64,000 nucleotides of DNA from Lantana camara (Eukaryota > Streptophyta > Magnoliopsida > Lamiales > Verbenaceae), in contig CM074857.1 in assembly GCA_037501455.1 (NCBI GenBank), forward strand, positions 103,139,501 through 103,203,500, written 5' to 3'. Under the pieces are notes generated by a model. The model searched no databases and was not told the origin of the DNA. It saw only the letters and a list, made by a program, of their open reading frames with translations. Shown here in pieces: positions 22,583-33,959 of this stretch. Within the stretch, counting starts at the first letter, position 1; the number at the start of each line of letters is the position of its first letter. The position numbers and the translations under genes were made by a program.

Positions 22583-23705
22583 TCATAGGTTCCTCTTTGC
22601 TGCGTGGCTTGGCCAAACTGAGCTCTGTGAAGATTCGAGGTCATAATAACTGTCCTCTATAACGATGGGGTCCGTTGCAGTTCCTTCGTCATCTGTGACT
22701 GTTGGTGGCATAGTTGTTGTGTTGTAATAAGGAAGAATGCGCCCCTTGCCCTTAGTGGTACTCTCCATGTCGAATGGGTACATGTAAGTGGGTGGTGAAA
22801 TTATTGCTTTGCTCTTACCCTTTTTCTGTAATGCCTATTCCTTCTCTTCTTGTTCTAAATTTGCATGAAACATGAGACACGCATCAAAAGTTACAGAATC
22901 TCTTATGATAGTATATGAAAACTATGTGCTGCATAAAATGTTATTACCGTAATCTCGTAAAATGTCATCAATGGTTGGAAGTGTAGAAGGTGGCAAAACA
23001 GGTGGAGGATCAATTTTGATGGGAAAATTGCGCTGTGGTTTTGGTGGCAATTTAGTAATCACCGATGACCATCTGGCCTTGTTCGGACCAAATATTGAGT
23101 TAAGCTCATACCACATCCTCTCCATAGGGTAGTTTCGATAATGTAGTCCTAATTCAAATTCCTGTGAAGGGGTACATTTTTTGGGTTATTTCAGTGAACA
23201 TAAGTGACAATGGTTGATGATGTACTCTATTTCAGTAAGTGCAACGATATGGAGGTATATGAAATATAGTGGACCTTATTAAGTTGTAGATGTAATTGTG
23301 TATATTTATGTTAAATTGTAGAAAGCTTACCTGGCATATCATTTCCCAAACCGCAGGTGTGGTCGTGATTGATAACGTGGCATCATCATACTGCACGCAA
23401 CTATGGTCCCTTAATGCATTCCAAGTGTGAAATCGTAGGGCTGCGAGTTGAAATCGTTCACGGATGTCTTCCAACGTAAGTGTTGGTGGACTGTAGAGGT
23501 TCATCCAGTCGGTAATTGTTGATAGAATTGGATCGTCATTGGCGGTAATGCAACGTTTGTGAAATATTGCCTCGATTTGCATCCATGAGAAGAACTGCTC
23601 GTCCAGAAACTCGGTCCACACACAGTCGAAGATGATGCCATATTTTGTTAAGAATTTTGCTATTACGTTATTCACTGATGTTGGTAAATTTATTTGTATG
23701 ACCAT
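22583..23705 (-). CDS. Myb/SANT-like gene E (two exons, C-terminal stops)
   Basis: Exon 1 (23331-23705) encodes 125 residues with a Myb/SANT-like domain from W30 to AVWEMICQ at its end, including the core FHTWNALRDHSCVQYDD. It ends CAG/GTAAGC. Exon 2 begins after TTCACAG at 23161 with EFELGLHYRNYPMERMWYEL, then a Pro-rich stretch. The same frame continues to 22583 but meets TAG at 22922-22924 and 22835-22837. A GTAATA donor after DYG could remove the first stop, not the second. The distal part contains DPIVIEDSYYD, like a SUMO-interaction motif. Family members are Harbinger partner proteins that bind DNA and assist the transposase in the nucleus. Head-to-head with gene D. Either C-terminally truncated or decayed. 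Confidence 0.65.
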
Positions 23706-23722
23706 AGTTATTAGTTATAGGT

Positions 23723-23732
23723 GCTATTTATA
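23723..23732 (-). promoter_or_regulatory. TATA box of gene E
   Basis: Minus strand TATAAATAGC ends about 18 bases before the ATG at 23705. Spacing is very short, as at gene B, implying almost no 5' leader or a different true start. Confidence 0.5.
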
Positions 23733-24302
23733 GTGATTTTTCCAGGCTCTTGGTCCAAATTATAATCATTTGGGAAGCTGTTTTGTGGATGCTCATTGAT
23801 TTGTCTCATTGCACTAATGGTATGAAATAAGTTTGCATCTTTGCTTACAATTTTGGTTCTATGTATTATGGTCACATTGTAAATCATTACCATCCTTGGA
23901 ATATTGGATCAAGCAGCGGGATTCTGTACTATGACTGTAGCAACTTATGCATCTTAGTTTTTTAATGCTTTATTTGCTAAATAATTATAGCCTTTGCAGA
24001 AAGAAATGCTGGCCATATCTATCCAAAACCTGAAAGAGCATCCTCCAATAGTTATGGTTGTCGGTTGAGTATGCATGCTTTGCATGATGTTCTGTTGCAA
24101 GATTCTAAAAGAGATTTGTGAATTAATATCACACTGGCACCATATTTACATCATACCAAACTAGCTGTTGGTGTAGCTTTATTTATATTTTGTGATCCAG
24201 TCTCGATTTCCACCACCATTTGACCACCTCATACTGGTGTATTTTCCAATTACAATATTGTCCAAAATAAATATCCCATGCAGCTGTAAATTCGGCCCTC
24301 GT
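23733..24302. promoter_or_regulatory. Shared intergenic region between divergent genes E and D
   Basis: About 570 bases separate the two start regions. GCATGC/TGCATGAT words near 24069-24081 are the only notable motif. It is presumed to hold both promoters. Confidence 0.4.
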
Positions 24303-24933
24303 ATGGCTAGTAGTACCAACAACACGCTTAAGCTTGCTAGCATGAATTCATCCAAAGAACCATCATCCGTTTGTGGTAGCAAAGGGTCTCAGTCCAACTT
24401 CTACACTAACTTGTGGACGGAGACACACGACAACCGTTTCATTGAATTGTTGTACGCCCAACATGAACGGGTTAACATCCATAACAAGTCATCATATGGT
24501 TTCCAATTGCAGACTTTGAAGCAGACCCTGAATGAGGAGTTCAATACTTCCTTTACGGAGGACGTATTACGCCGGAAGATTAAATTATGTCATCGTCGTT
24601 TTCGCACATTCAGTTGGTTAGTAGGTCAAACCTCTGATGTGTTTGATCCTGTTCGGAAATTGTTCGATGTGCCCTACGCATTCCGTGAGGCTTTGGTGCA
24701 GGTACTTGTGCCTCAAAATTGTATAAGTTTTTCATCCCATATGATTTTTGGTACAGGCAAAATCAAATTTAATAAAAACACTATATTTGCTAGTTCTGTT
24801 AGATTCTGTTTTATGAACATATTATCTGCTTCTGATAAATCAGGCCGACCCTTTCACGGAGGTGTACCTCGAGTCACCGGAGCCCCATTGGGAGAAACTC
24901 AAAGCAATATTCAGGGAGGAGCTTCCTTTGTAA
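24303..24933 (+). CDS. Myb/SANT-like gene D (two exons, intact)
   Basis: Exon 1 (24303-24701) encodes 133 residues; a Ser-rich start is followed by a Myb/SANT-like domain from W38 (LWTETHDNRFIELL) through RRFRTFSWLVGQ. It ends GTGCAG/GTACTT. The intron is 142 bases, closing AAATCAG. Exon 2 (24844-24933) gives ADPFTEVYLESPEPHWEKLK and ends with LPL and a stop, for 162 residues in all. The intron is at the same point of the domain as in genes A, B, C and E. The upstream ATG at 24192 is in frame but adds an unlikely hydrophobic leader, so 24303 is preferred. No break is seen. Likely a nuclear DNA-binding accessory protein; actual role unknown. Confidence 0.72.
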
Positions 24934-24999
24934 AGGGTTTTAATTATCTGTAACGTAAAAATATCGTGCCTTAGCACGTGTTCTTTGTTATGAAGTTTT

Positions 25000-26942
25000 T
25001 GTTAGGAATAGTACCCTAGAAAGCCGATTGTATATCCGCTTTGTACTTTTCCTTGTTGTAATCACAGATAATCTTTGAATGAAATAACGAATTATGGCAA
25101 CACTTCTTTATATGCTCTTGTTTGGTATGCGTTTACTTTAGCTGTGCATGTATGAGAACTCCCCTAATCCTGATGACTTTAGGACTCTACCATTTAGGAG
25201 AAATGGTTCATGGAACGAGCCCTATTTCACATAAGTCACGATTAGTAAAATACTCCAAGCCGATGAGTCCTACAGACAGTGGGAGTGTCAACCTGACTCC
25301 TCTAAGGCTTGCTTGTGGGATCACGCCCTTAAGAAGGACCACCTTGTTTCATGGAGGTGCAAAGTGTATAGTTGATACGTGCGTGATACATGAGGGTGCT
25401 TACTTTAATAAGTAAGTTCACTGAGGTGCCCCGTGTGAGAAGATTCCTAAATGGGAAAGGAAGTTTCTATTTCAGGAAATGGAAACTTCCAGATTAGGAA
25501 ATATCTCACGAGTCATTGATGTGATTAATTGATCCTTAAGACTTGAGGTTCCTTGTCACTTTATGAGTTAACTCTGTAGTCTTAGGTATAAGCTTTAAAG
25601 GGTGTCGCCTTAAGACAACTGATTCAAGGTTTATGCTGGGGCTGCACAAGTGATTCATGAAAGTGAATGAGAATCAAGAAAGGACCTACACTTGCATATG
25701 CAAGGTGATCTCTTATTGTGTAAGTCATTCATATGCCATATGGAGTCCTTGGCCAAGGTAGTAGATCAAGACATCAAGAAAAGGGTTTCTTGGATTGAGA
25801 TCAAATGGATATGAAATGCACTTAGCTTTAAGACCGGATTATTAGGGGTTCTGATTATTCCCTTACCCTAGATCTTGGTTGAGAGATAGTGAGTAGGAGG
25901 ATTGTATCTCACATGAATCATTGACTTAAAGGTTCTGTCGAATCCGAACATTCCAATTCAGCTAGGGGTTAAACACCAGTTGCTAGACTATGGTCGTTTA
26001 ATCTGTGGACTGAATAATTAATTAGTGAATTAATCAATTAGGGTCACTGCTAATTGAATTGAGAACCTAGAGGGTCACACACAACAACTTGGTTACATGA
26101 GTTGAGGCTTTAAAATGATTAAACGAGTTAATGAGGCCAAGAGGGTTCCACACGTGTGAACCACACGTGTGGCTCACGTGTCCTTGTGACACATGTCTCA
26201 CACGTGTGTAAATATATGTGTATATTTATTTATGTGTTAAATAATTAATGTGATTAATTATTTAATAGACTTTGGTTTAATTTTTAATTAAAAAGAAACT
26301 CTTATTTTGGAGAAAAATAATCTAGTTAATTAATTAAGAATTAATTAATTAGATAAAATAAGTTATTTATTTTAAATAAATAAAGTATAAAATTATCCAA
26401 AATTAGTTTGGATATTTTTAGCTCTCTTGAAAGTTGATTTGAATTTGAATTCAAAGTCAAAGTCAAAGTTACTTGATGATCAAGTAATAGGAGAGAGGGA
26501 CCAAAACCCTAGCCCATAAGGACTAGGATTTTCGGTCCTCCCATTCTAATAAATAGGGGAGCTCGAGCTCCCCTTAGAGAGTAATTGGCATTCTTTTGGT
26601 TCATGTGTTGAACACCATCCTTTCTCCAAGATAAACGAAACCCTAGATTAAGCCTAAACACTAACTAGAGAACTAACATCCTTACTAGTTAGATTGTAGT
26701 CAAGTTGGTGGACTATCTCTAGAGAGCTTCAAGTTAGAAGTTTGAATATTCGAGCTTTACCAAGGAGAGGGGATCAAGCCGCGAGAAGAGCGTTCTTGGG
26801 TGGATTGAAACGCTTCAAGAAAGACAATTAAGAAAGTAAGTTTCTTATTCCTTCGAATTTGGATACACGATTGCGAGTCCAAGGTCCTTTTGTTGGAAAT
26901 TTTTTTAAATTTCCGCTGCTTTCTGATTCGTGTTTTCCAACA
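25000..26942 (+). mobile_element. Solo LTR (1943 bp) with TSD GTTTT
   Basis: Borders are TGTTAGGAATAG and TTTTCCAACA. GTTTT flanks both sides (24995-24999 and 26943-26947). A TAATAAATAG promoter-like box lies at 26548-26557. The same LTR family occurs at 43524-59369. It inserted in the 3' flank of gene D after the Harbinger element was assembled. Family is uncertain: the sequence resembles neither the Ty3 LTRs nor the Athila LTRs here. Confidence 0.9.
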
Positions 26943-26947
26943 GTTTT

Positions 26948-27986
26948 ATGTTCGTTCGGATGTAATTTCATTTCCTATGCACTATAATAGCACCAGGTTT
27001 GCCAGTTGTTTCAATTTGGAAGATCAATTTGGAGATTTTCCCGCAGCAATTTCGCGCATGACATTACAAGTTGTAGTTCTTACCAAAATACTCTTGTCCG
27101 GAAAAGAAAGAAATAAATAAAACAGCTAAGTTGATCAAGTGATCTAAAAATAATAATAAAATAAAACAATTGAGCTGATCAAATGATCTAAAATTGATGT
27201 GTATCAAAAATGGGTGATCGAACCCCTAAAATTTATTTAATACTATATGAATCTCTTCTAATCGATCACACCTCCTACTACATAGAATCAAAAACGTCGA
27301 CGTAATTGTCAAAAGTCAAGAGTATACAGTGCCAAACATGAATATATATTATATATACACATCTATATATACGTAGGTACATATAGTGTATTATACGGGG
27401 TAATCACGCGCAAGTCACGTGAGTTGAGATGTTGGAAGTAGAATTGATGCAGAAGTGGTCCCGCACCCTCAAAAGCAAGTTACACGTTTTCCATCTAACA
27501 AAGAAATTGCAGTTGGTTCATCGAAAATTTATAAATGAACACATCTACCCGGTCGAGCATTGTGCATCTCAATGTCATGGTCAAAAAGCTAGAACAATTC
27601 AATGCAGTTGGTTAAATATCAGGCAGCCTTAATGCAATGGTGCCTAACTAGGCTTCCTGTAGGTGCATTACTTATGCCTGTATTATAGGTAATACTAAAA
27701 AAAAAAATAGCTTCCACTACCTGTATTGGATTCTGAAGCAATTGTATGAAAAGGTGGCACCATTCAACAGTAGATTGAAGATTAAAATTTCTATGGGATA
27801 TAATAGTGATATATAACTTACCCTGAACTTAATGGCAACATGCATTGATTATATCACTTACTCTGAACTTAATGGCAACATGCATTGATTAAAGCGACAA
27901 TACATTACGAATAAAAGAAGCACACCTTACAAGTTCAATGCGTACTACAATTATTTGTAAATAATGCATTACTACGCAATACTAAA
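26948..27986. other. Intergenic between genes D and B
   Basis: No gene is recognisable; the frame at 27429-27632 has no family features. A 40 bp direct tandem duplication occupies 27811-27850 and 27851-27890, each ending AACATGCATTGATT. Confidence 0.55.
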
Positions 27987-28533
27987 CTAATATGGTTTGT
28001 ACTCGAATATCTCCTTTAGCAGCAGCCACTTGTCATCGCCTTTGTCGAAGTACATCAACCCGATCGGGTATTTCTGTTTGCAGTTAATTAAACCGAAATA
28101 GTGTGACCACAATGGTATACAAACACTTGTAATTTAATAGAATAACGGAAAAGCATATAAATCCCACCTTATTTATTGAGTCCCAAACTTCCGGTGGCGC
28201 TAGAACCTTGTTTTGATTTGCAATATACTCCACCCCTTCTCGAGATATAAGATCTCGGAATATATTGTATCGCTCCATGTAGCACTTGGTCTTGCAAACG
28301 AGATATTTCCAATCAAATGGTGCATTTAAATCCTGATGGAGTATGGACGATGCCTCCTTCATTGCACATTCACGAGGATAACCGGCGATGCGTACACCTT
28401 CCTTTCGTTTATCCCACAACACAGATATGAAGCGATTCTCCATCTCCTTTGTCCATCCACCGGAGATTTTTTTTTTTTTTCCTGACGAACCTGTTTTGCC
28501 AACCTTGAGATAGTTGCGTAATCCATATTGCAT
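27987..28533 (-). CDS. Myb/SANT-like gene B (two exons, intact)
   Basis: Exon 1 (28168-28533) gives 122 residues. A Lys-rich patch (SSGKKKKISGG) precedes a Myb/SANT-like domain from W27 (GGWTKEMENRFISVLWDKR) to PPEVWDSINK, with the core YNIFRDLISREGVEYI. The donor is AAG/GTGGGA; the acceptor is GCAAACAG. Exon 2 (27987-28073) gives KYPIGLMYFDKGDDKWLLLK and ends YKPY, making a 150-residue protein. Exon 2 resembles that of gene E (GL-x-Y, W-x2-L-x2-IF). It is head-to-head with gene C. No breaks seen. Confidence 0.72.
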
Positions 28534-28556
28534 CAGAGTAATATTGTTGAGACCGC

Positions 28557-28567
28557 ATATATTTATA
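28557..28567 (-). promoter_or_regulatory. TATA box of gene B
   Basis: Minus strand TATAAATATAT lies about 24 bases before the ATG at 28533, nearly the same spacing as at gene E. Confidence 0.5.
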
Positions 28568-28880
28568 CATTCTCTCCCACATAATGTAAGCCTCGTTTAT
28601 TACAATGCAAACCACATGCATTAAATTATTTTTACGAGCATCGGATACTTTGTGTGTGTAAGTGGGAAAAGTGAGAGGGGACAGTAATGAAAGTTGTGGC
28701 TTTTGCCACATGCATTAGTCGTACTTCATTGACAAGGCTTTCCGCCTACTCAAGGACAAGGACAAGGACAAGGACCACTATATCAGTCACATACATGCAA
28801 CATACATTATGTGTAGGAAGCAATATATCATTGTTGGGTTACTCGTTTAGCACAATTGTTTGCATATCATTAGGATCACG

Positions 28881-29477
28881 ATGATGGATGAGGAAACACT
28901 TCGGCAACGGGAGGCCAGGCTAATTCTGAATAACAGACTCCGGATTACTCATACGGAGACCCGAGTGTTGCTCATTGTAATGCATCATTACGCCGAAGAT
29001 CATGAGTCTTTGGAAAAACCAGAGGAAGTAGCCGAGGCGTGTGGCTAGCCGGTTTTTTAAGCCATTCCCCAGCAGCGTAGTGTACCACAAGATCTGTCAG
29101 CTTAGACGACGTTTTACTGCTTTTAGAAGATTTATCGGCCGACCGGGGGTGATGTACACGAGCTGGATAAACAAGGTGGAGGTGAACGATCAATACAATG
29201 CGACCATTACACATAATTTGGTAAGTGTATGGCCCAGTGTTGGTTTAACTTGTGGACTAACTTCTTCACTTCAGAAATATGTAATTTACAATTCTTTATA
29301 TTTAATGGTGGTCAATAGGAACCAGAGGAGGATCGAGAGTTCAGAACCAAAGGAGTGCCTGAATATCGGATATTAAAATTTTTCTTTCGCAAAAAAAAGA
29401 CCGTGCTCACTTACTATGAACTTGCGGAAAATGATGCATTGATGCTCCCAGATAGGGACTCTTCCGACGAGGATTAA
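28881..29477 (+). pseudogene. Myb/SANT-like gene C (two exons, one frameshift)
   Basis: From ATG 28881 the frame encodes MMDEETLRQREARL and the first helix of a Myb/SANT-like domain (THTETRVLLIVMHHYAED). Near 29040-29050 the reading frame shifts by one; the second half (LRRRFTAFRRFIGRPGV) continues to 29220, where TTG/GTAAGT is a good donor. Exon 2 (29319-29477) starts after GTCAATAG with EPEEDREFRTKGVPEYRILK and ends in an acidic tail (DRDSSDED). The usual first Trp of the domain is missing. An in-frame start at 28860 is possible. It is divergent from gene B (347 bases apart) and probably no longer makes a full protein. Confidence 0.6.
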
Positions 29478-30491
29478 AAACCTCCATACAACGCTGTGGG
29501 TGTTGCGAATGCCGTATTAGTTCCTAGTGTACGAGCAATTTTCATGATATTTAGTACGATGCTCAAATGAAGCATTTTATGCAAAAATAACTCATCCTCA
29601 TTCTAGTCTTAAATTTTCTTTTTTCCTTAGCTTTTTGGTTTTTTTATGCTTCATGAATGTCTTCCGTGGAAGTGGTGATCTAAGGAATGCAATCTAGTTT
29701 GATTTTGTAGACAAAAAGATTTCCATGTAATTTCTTACATATGTATTGGATTCTATATTATATTTCTGCGTTCCTTTGAGTCCCAGGATTTTTAACCAAC
29801 TCAAACTGATAAGTCAGCAATATATGATTGTCCATGTTAGTATGTTGTGGATTGTGATTATAGAAGATATTTCCGAGCCTCGCTCCGCTCCAGGATTTTA
29901 AACTTACTCCCGATGATCAAGTCCACAAGATACAGATAATGTAAATTAAAGGTAGTAATAGCAATAATATTATTAATAATAATATTATTAATCACAATAC
30001 TAACTGTAATAACAATAATAGTAAATATAATATTAATAATAATAATAATAAGATTATTAAAATGCAACCTTAATTGTGATGACCATTATTAAAATGCACT
30101 AAGCAGCCACCAAACATTGGGAAATAATAACTGAATCGACTAACTTATGCGACAATGTGCCAGTGAAGTGAATACAAGCCATAATACAAAACAACCTTCA
30201 TATTTACAAGGCACTTCCACACACCATATGTGTAGTACATACTATGGAGCTTTCCAAAAGAAATTCAAGTTGCGTCACCTACATTCCTAAGCAAAACAAA
30301 AGGGATGGATGTACATAACCATCTTCCTCATCAACTACATCATACTAAGTCATTCTTCAACTTTGGCAAAAGTTGTGATCACAGCATGATACTTATCATA
30401 TACCTAAATGCGTTGACAAAAACAAAAGGCACACGACAAAAGATAACTTACATATGATGGCGATGTACCACCGTGATCGACCTTCATTTAA
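29478..30491. other. Intergenic between converging genes C and A
   Basis: An AT-rich region with imperfect ATA repeats at 29960-30060. The frame at 29858-30067 is a by-product of these repeats. No other feature is seen. Confidence 0.5.
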
Positions 30492-31553
30492 TTAGACCAC
30501 GAACAATCTTGTCCACCATATTGATAGAGCGATATTAGGCATTCCGAAGAATGCATCCATGGACTTAGGATTATTAGCGAGTATGTTTGTCGCATCTACA
30601 TGGTCATCCAGAGAAATAACAATTGGTAACGCCCCTATTGCTTCATACAATTCGCATCTCGCACGTTGTGCATCAACTTTCGAACCCATTCGAGACACTA
30701 CTTCTTTGAAAGATGAAGCTGCACTGGAACAAAACTCAGAAATGGAATCAACTACTTGATCTTCTCCTTTTGATTTCCTCTTACGGTTGGGGTTTTTGGC
30801 CACAGTCTCAGATGGTGTTGGAGCAGATTCTTTAACATTAGTCGAACGTGCAGGGGTCTTATCGTCATCGGATAGCATAATAGGATGGTAAGAATGTCCG
30901 TCGCTCTCATCCGTCGCCGGAGCTGTTGGTATTGGAACTTGTTGTGCAGCAGTGTTGCAGTCCATTACAGCATGACCGTTGGCGCTATCTTTGCCGTATA
31001 TCTCGACCCAATCCTTATAAAACGGAAAAGGCTTCCCACGTATCGTAGAATGGGTAGGGTACCTCTGACTGTGTGACCACGAGAGAATAAGTAAAAATCC
31101 TTAAAATGCTGAAATAAAAGCTCAAAACATGACAAAGCACAAGCAGCTATTCAATATTTTTACCTCAAGGAACACATTCCATTGATCAGGCTCAGCCTGT
31201 ACTGTCTGAGTTGTGGAGTTCCATCCGAAACCGCTTGTCCCGAGTGCAGTGGCCAGCTGGAAATAAGTTTTTTTCCACGAAGTGTACTCCGACGACATGT
31301 ATGGGTCTCCCTTCAAATTGGTGTTAGGCATGTAAACCCTCAACTTATGCTCAAGTTGAGGGATGAATCCAGTACGAAAACCATTGGGGGATTTCCATCC
31401 CTCGGTTATTATGTCTTTGAATGCGAGTATCAAATTCTTCTCCTCTAATGCTGTCCACGAACGTCGAGACTTATGTTCCCTTCGGGATGTTTCCAGCTGC
31501 CCAAATGTCTCTGTGTCGACAAAGAACATGAAAACTGTTAGTATACATTTCAA
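30492..31553 (-). CDS. Myb/SANT-like gene A, standard Harbinger partner protein
   Basis: Exon 1 (31164-31553, 130 codons) carries a Myb/SANT-like domain from W33 (SWTALEEKNLILAF) to PDQWNVFLE. It ends GAG/GTAAAA. Exon 2 (30492-31064, 191 codons) begins RYPTHSTIRGKPFPFYKDW and EIYGKDSANGH, typical of plant Harbinger-linked proteins, then an acidic HPIMLSDDDK, a basic NPNRKRKSKGED likely to act as nuclear signal, and a helical C terminus. Total 320 residues, no breaks. CGACACAG just inside exon 1 (near 31524) could be the acceptor of an earlier intron, so the true N terminus may differ. In Pong/PIF elements this protein and the DDE protein are both needed for excision. Confidence 0.82.
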
Positions 31554-31852
31554 TTGCGCAAACTCGATTTTGAGAATGATAATTTAATGACAATTTCCAA
31601 AATGAATAACGCCGTTTACGATTGAGAAAGAGTAACACCATTCATAGTCAAACGAGGCAACTAATTATACAACATTAAAACAAAAGTGAAGTTCAATTGC
31701 AATAACAATCATCAGCTGTATCAGAAAATTGAAGATACATAATTCATAGGACAAGAACTAGTACAAAATTGGGCACAATTAAAGCAGCCATTTTCAAACA
31801 ACCAGAAATCCCAACAGGTAAGCTACAACAAGAAATTGTTACTGAATCACTG

Positions 31853-33137
31853 TCAATGTCTCCATGCATCCCACATGCTTGCAGCCAATTGATCACGCAT
31901 CATATTCCACTGCGCTGAAGGCTCAACATGAGCGATCATGTTTACATTATCATCACATTCGTTGTGATAAATTTCAGGCACTTCATGCTCCACAGGGTCC
32001 ACATCCATTTCAATCCGAATAAAGTTATGGAGCAGGCAACAAGCTAGAATAATTTTATTCTGCGTGTCAATACCATAGAAACTCATGTTGCGTAAGATAG
32101 ACCAACGTGTTTTCAAGATTCCAAATGAACGCTCTATGCAGTTTCGCGCTTTAGCATGGCGCATATTAAACAACTCCCTAGCGTTGGTTAGATTGTTAGT
32201 TGAGTTATCCCACTCCAGAATATGGTATCGAAACCCCCTATACGGTGCCAAGAATCCTTCACCATTAGTGTATCCAGCATCACAGAGGTAATAATTACCT
32301 ACAATGATTAAAAATATCAGTACTACAATAACATTAATGCATGTAACCAAGCAATTGTTTGTCAGAAAATACCTCTCGGAACTTGGAAACCATTGGGTCT
32401 GTAAAGCGCATCTCTAAGAACGTGACCATCCGCTACTGAACCTTCCCATCCGGTTAAAACGTATATGAAATTGAGGTTCCGATCACATACACCTAGCATA
32501 TTTACCGAGCAAATTGCTTTACGAGATCGATATCTTGCTTGATCAGCAACAGGGACACGTACGGGTATGTAGGTGCCATCAAGCGCGCCCAAGCAACCCT
32601 ACATAAAAAGTAATTAAAACAGTCGAACATGAGAGTCGTGGATGCACAAAAATATATTACCATAAATCAGCATACCTTGAACCACTTCCACTTTTCATCG
32701 GTCGAGTCAGCTGGCACAGGGTCAGGCTTCACCATAAACAAATCATGGCAACGAATTATAGCATTCAGAACACGATTAAAATGTACAGAAACTGTTCGTG
32801 TAGAGCGTTTGAATGTTTTGTTCACAACGCGTATCTTCTGGTGATGAGCGAGGACACTTAAGAACATCGCTACTTGCTCGTGCACCGACACCCGCTGTGT
32901 CGAATTTAGCCCACCCCTTTGTTCCAATACGTTATAGAGTTTCCGAAAGGGGGCACGGCCTAACCGTAGAATGTCGATGCAATCTTGTTCGGCAGATGAA
33001 ATCAGACCATTCAAGTAACTAATCTGATCTGGAATCCTTGTAATCAAACTGTAATGCCGACGTATTCTTCTGCGATTTTCTCGTCGTCTGATGATTCCAG
33101 ACCGTAGCACCCAGTGCACAAGGATAAAAAAATTCAT
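31853..33137 (-). CDS. PIF/Harbinger DDE transposase (three exons, apparently intact)
   Basis: Exons 32676-33137, 32373-32598 and 31853-32298 join with GT..AG borders to give 377 residues. Exon 1 has an N-terminal helical region ([29 protein letters not shown]). The catalytic domain has D161 in [11 protein letters not shown]236 in [12 protein letters not shown] and E285 in [16 protein letters not shown], with 48 residues between the last two. C-terminal [11 protein letters not shown] is also conserved. No stop or frameshift is present. Borders are AAG/GTATGC to TATGTAG, and GAG/GTATTT to CATTGTAG with a split Gly codon. This enzyme would cut and rejoin element ends carrying the GGCCACGTTT TIRs. 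Confidence 0.92.
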
Positions 33138-33728
33138 TATCTATATTCGAAGGACCTCAAGAACTAGTAACGCTTCGCCGTCTCCGGAATCAACGTCCAT
33201 TAGAGCAAATGTTTGCAAAGTACAAAATCTATATTTTTCAGAGCCAAATTGAATAAATAAACCACAACAACTACACATAATAGACTCACGAAACAGGTAC
33301 CAAATCACACAAAAATATGAGACTAAATTGAAGATTATTCATGTGTGAAAAGGGTTCATAACTAAATCAACTTAAAACAAAGCCCAAGGAATACACTTGC
33401 CCTAAAATTTATGCCGCACACATACATCACAAATAGGATGGCACCCAGTTACAACTTATTCTGAAACACAATTTCTCTTCAGCGGCTTCACCCTTCTCTC
33501 AGCGAACTTCAGATGCAAAGACAGCTGAATTAGGTTTTGCAACTATAATTTCGGTCCATAAATTAAATGACGAAGCAGAGGAATTTGTGCGAAATAAATG
33601 GCGGCCAACAATTCACTTTCGGTCTCCACAAGGGGGAAAATTTCCCGCCTCACATAGAAAAATGACCCTTCATGATTTCAGTGGTATTACGTTGTAAATT
33701 TGGCTAACTTCTGGATAATACAAACATT
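33138..33728. promoter_or_regulatory. Upstream region of the Harbinger transposase
   Basis: This lies between the transposase ATG and the right end of the element, so it should hold its promoter. No convincing TATA box was found. The frames here are short and not protein-like. Confidence 0.4.
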
Positions 33729-33762
33729 CCCCCCCCCCCCCCCCCCCCATGTTAGAGTGGCC
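33729..33762 (-). repeat. Second, imperfect Harbinger-like right end with poly-C
   Basis: Twenty C residues (33729-33748) run into CCATGTTAGAGTGGCC (33747-33762), which matches the true TIR at 13 of 16 positions. Confidence 0.6.
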
Positions 33763-33904
33763 AGATTATAAACATGCAATTTTGGCGTGTTCCATGATCA
33801 TGCTTTTACTCGCCAATCACACGGGCTAGGCGTCAACACACGGGCTGCGTCCCACAAGAAGTAAACACCTGTCAGGCCATGTCTAACACAGATAACATGC
33901 CATG

Positions 33905-33937
33905 CCCCCCCCCCCCCCCCCCCATGTAAACGTGGCC
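33905..33937 (-). repeat. Right TIR of the Harbinger element with adjacent poly-C
   Basis: Nineteen C residues (33905-33923) lead into CCATGTAAACGTGGCC (33922-33937), followed by the TTA target copy. Confidence 0.8.
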
Positions 33938-33959
33938 TTAATGTATTAATAAAAATTAA

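Larger units (their letters stand above)
21241..33937 (-). mobile_element. Giant PIF/Harbinger element (12.7 kb) with extra Myb/SANT-like and GRF genes
   Basis: GGCCACGTTTACATGG at 21241-21256 is repeated perfectly inverted at 33922-33937, and TTA flanks both ends (21238-21240, 33938-33940), the 3 bp TSD of PIF/Harbinger elements. Inside are an intact DDE transposase, its usual Myb/SANT-like partner, four further Myb/SANT-like genes and a GRF zinc-finger gene. Removing the solo LTR at 25000 leaves about 10.75 kb, far larger than the 4-6 kb I would expect. An alternative is that the two ends belong to different copies and the middle is a patchwork; the perfect TIR match and TSD favour a single unit. 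Confidence 0.72.

Noticed and set aside
22835..22924. An intron removing both stops in gene E
   Set aside because: A GTAATA donor exists, but each acceptor tried still leaves the TAG at 22835 or another stop in frame.
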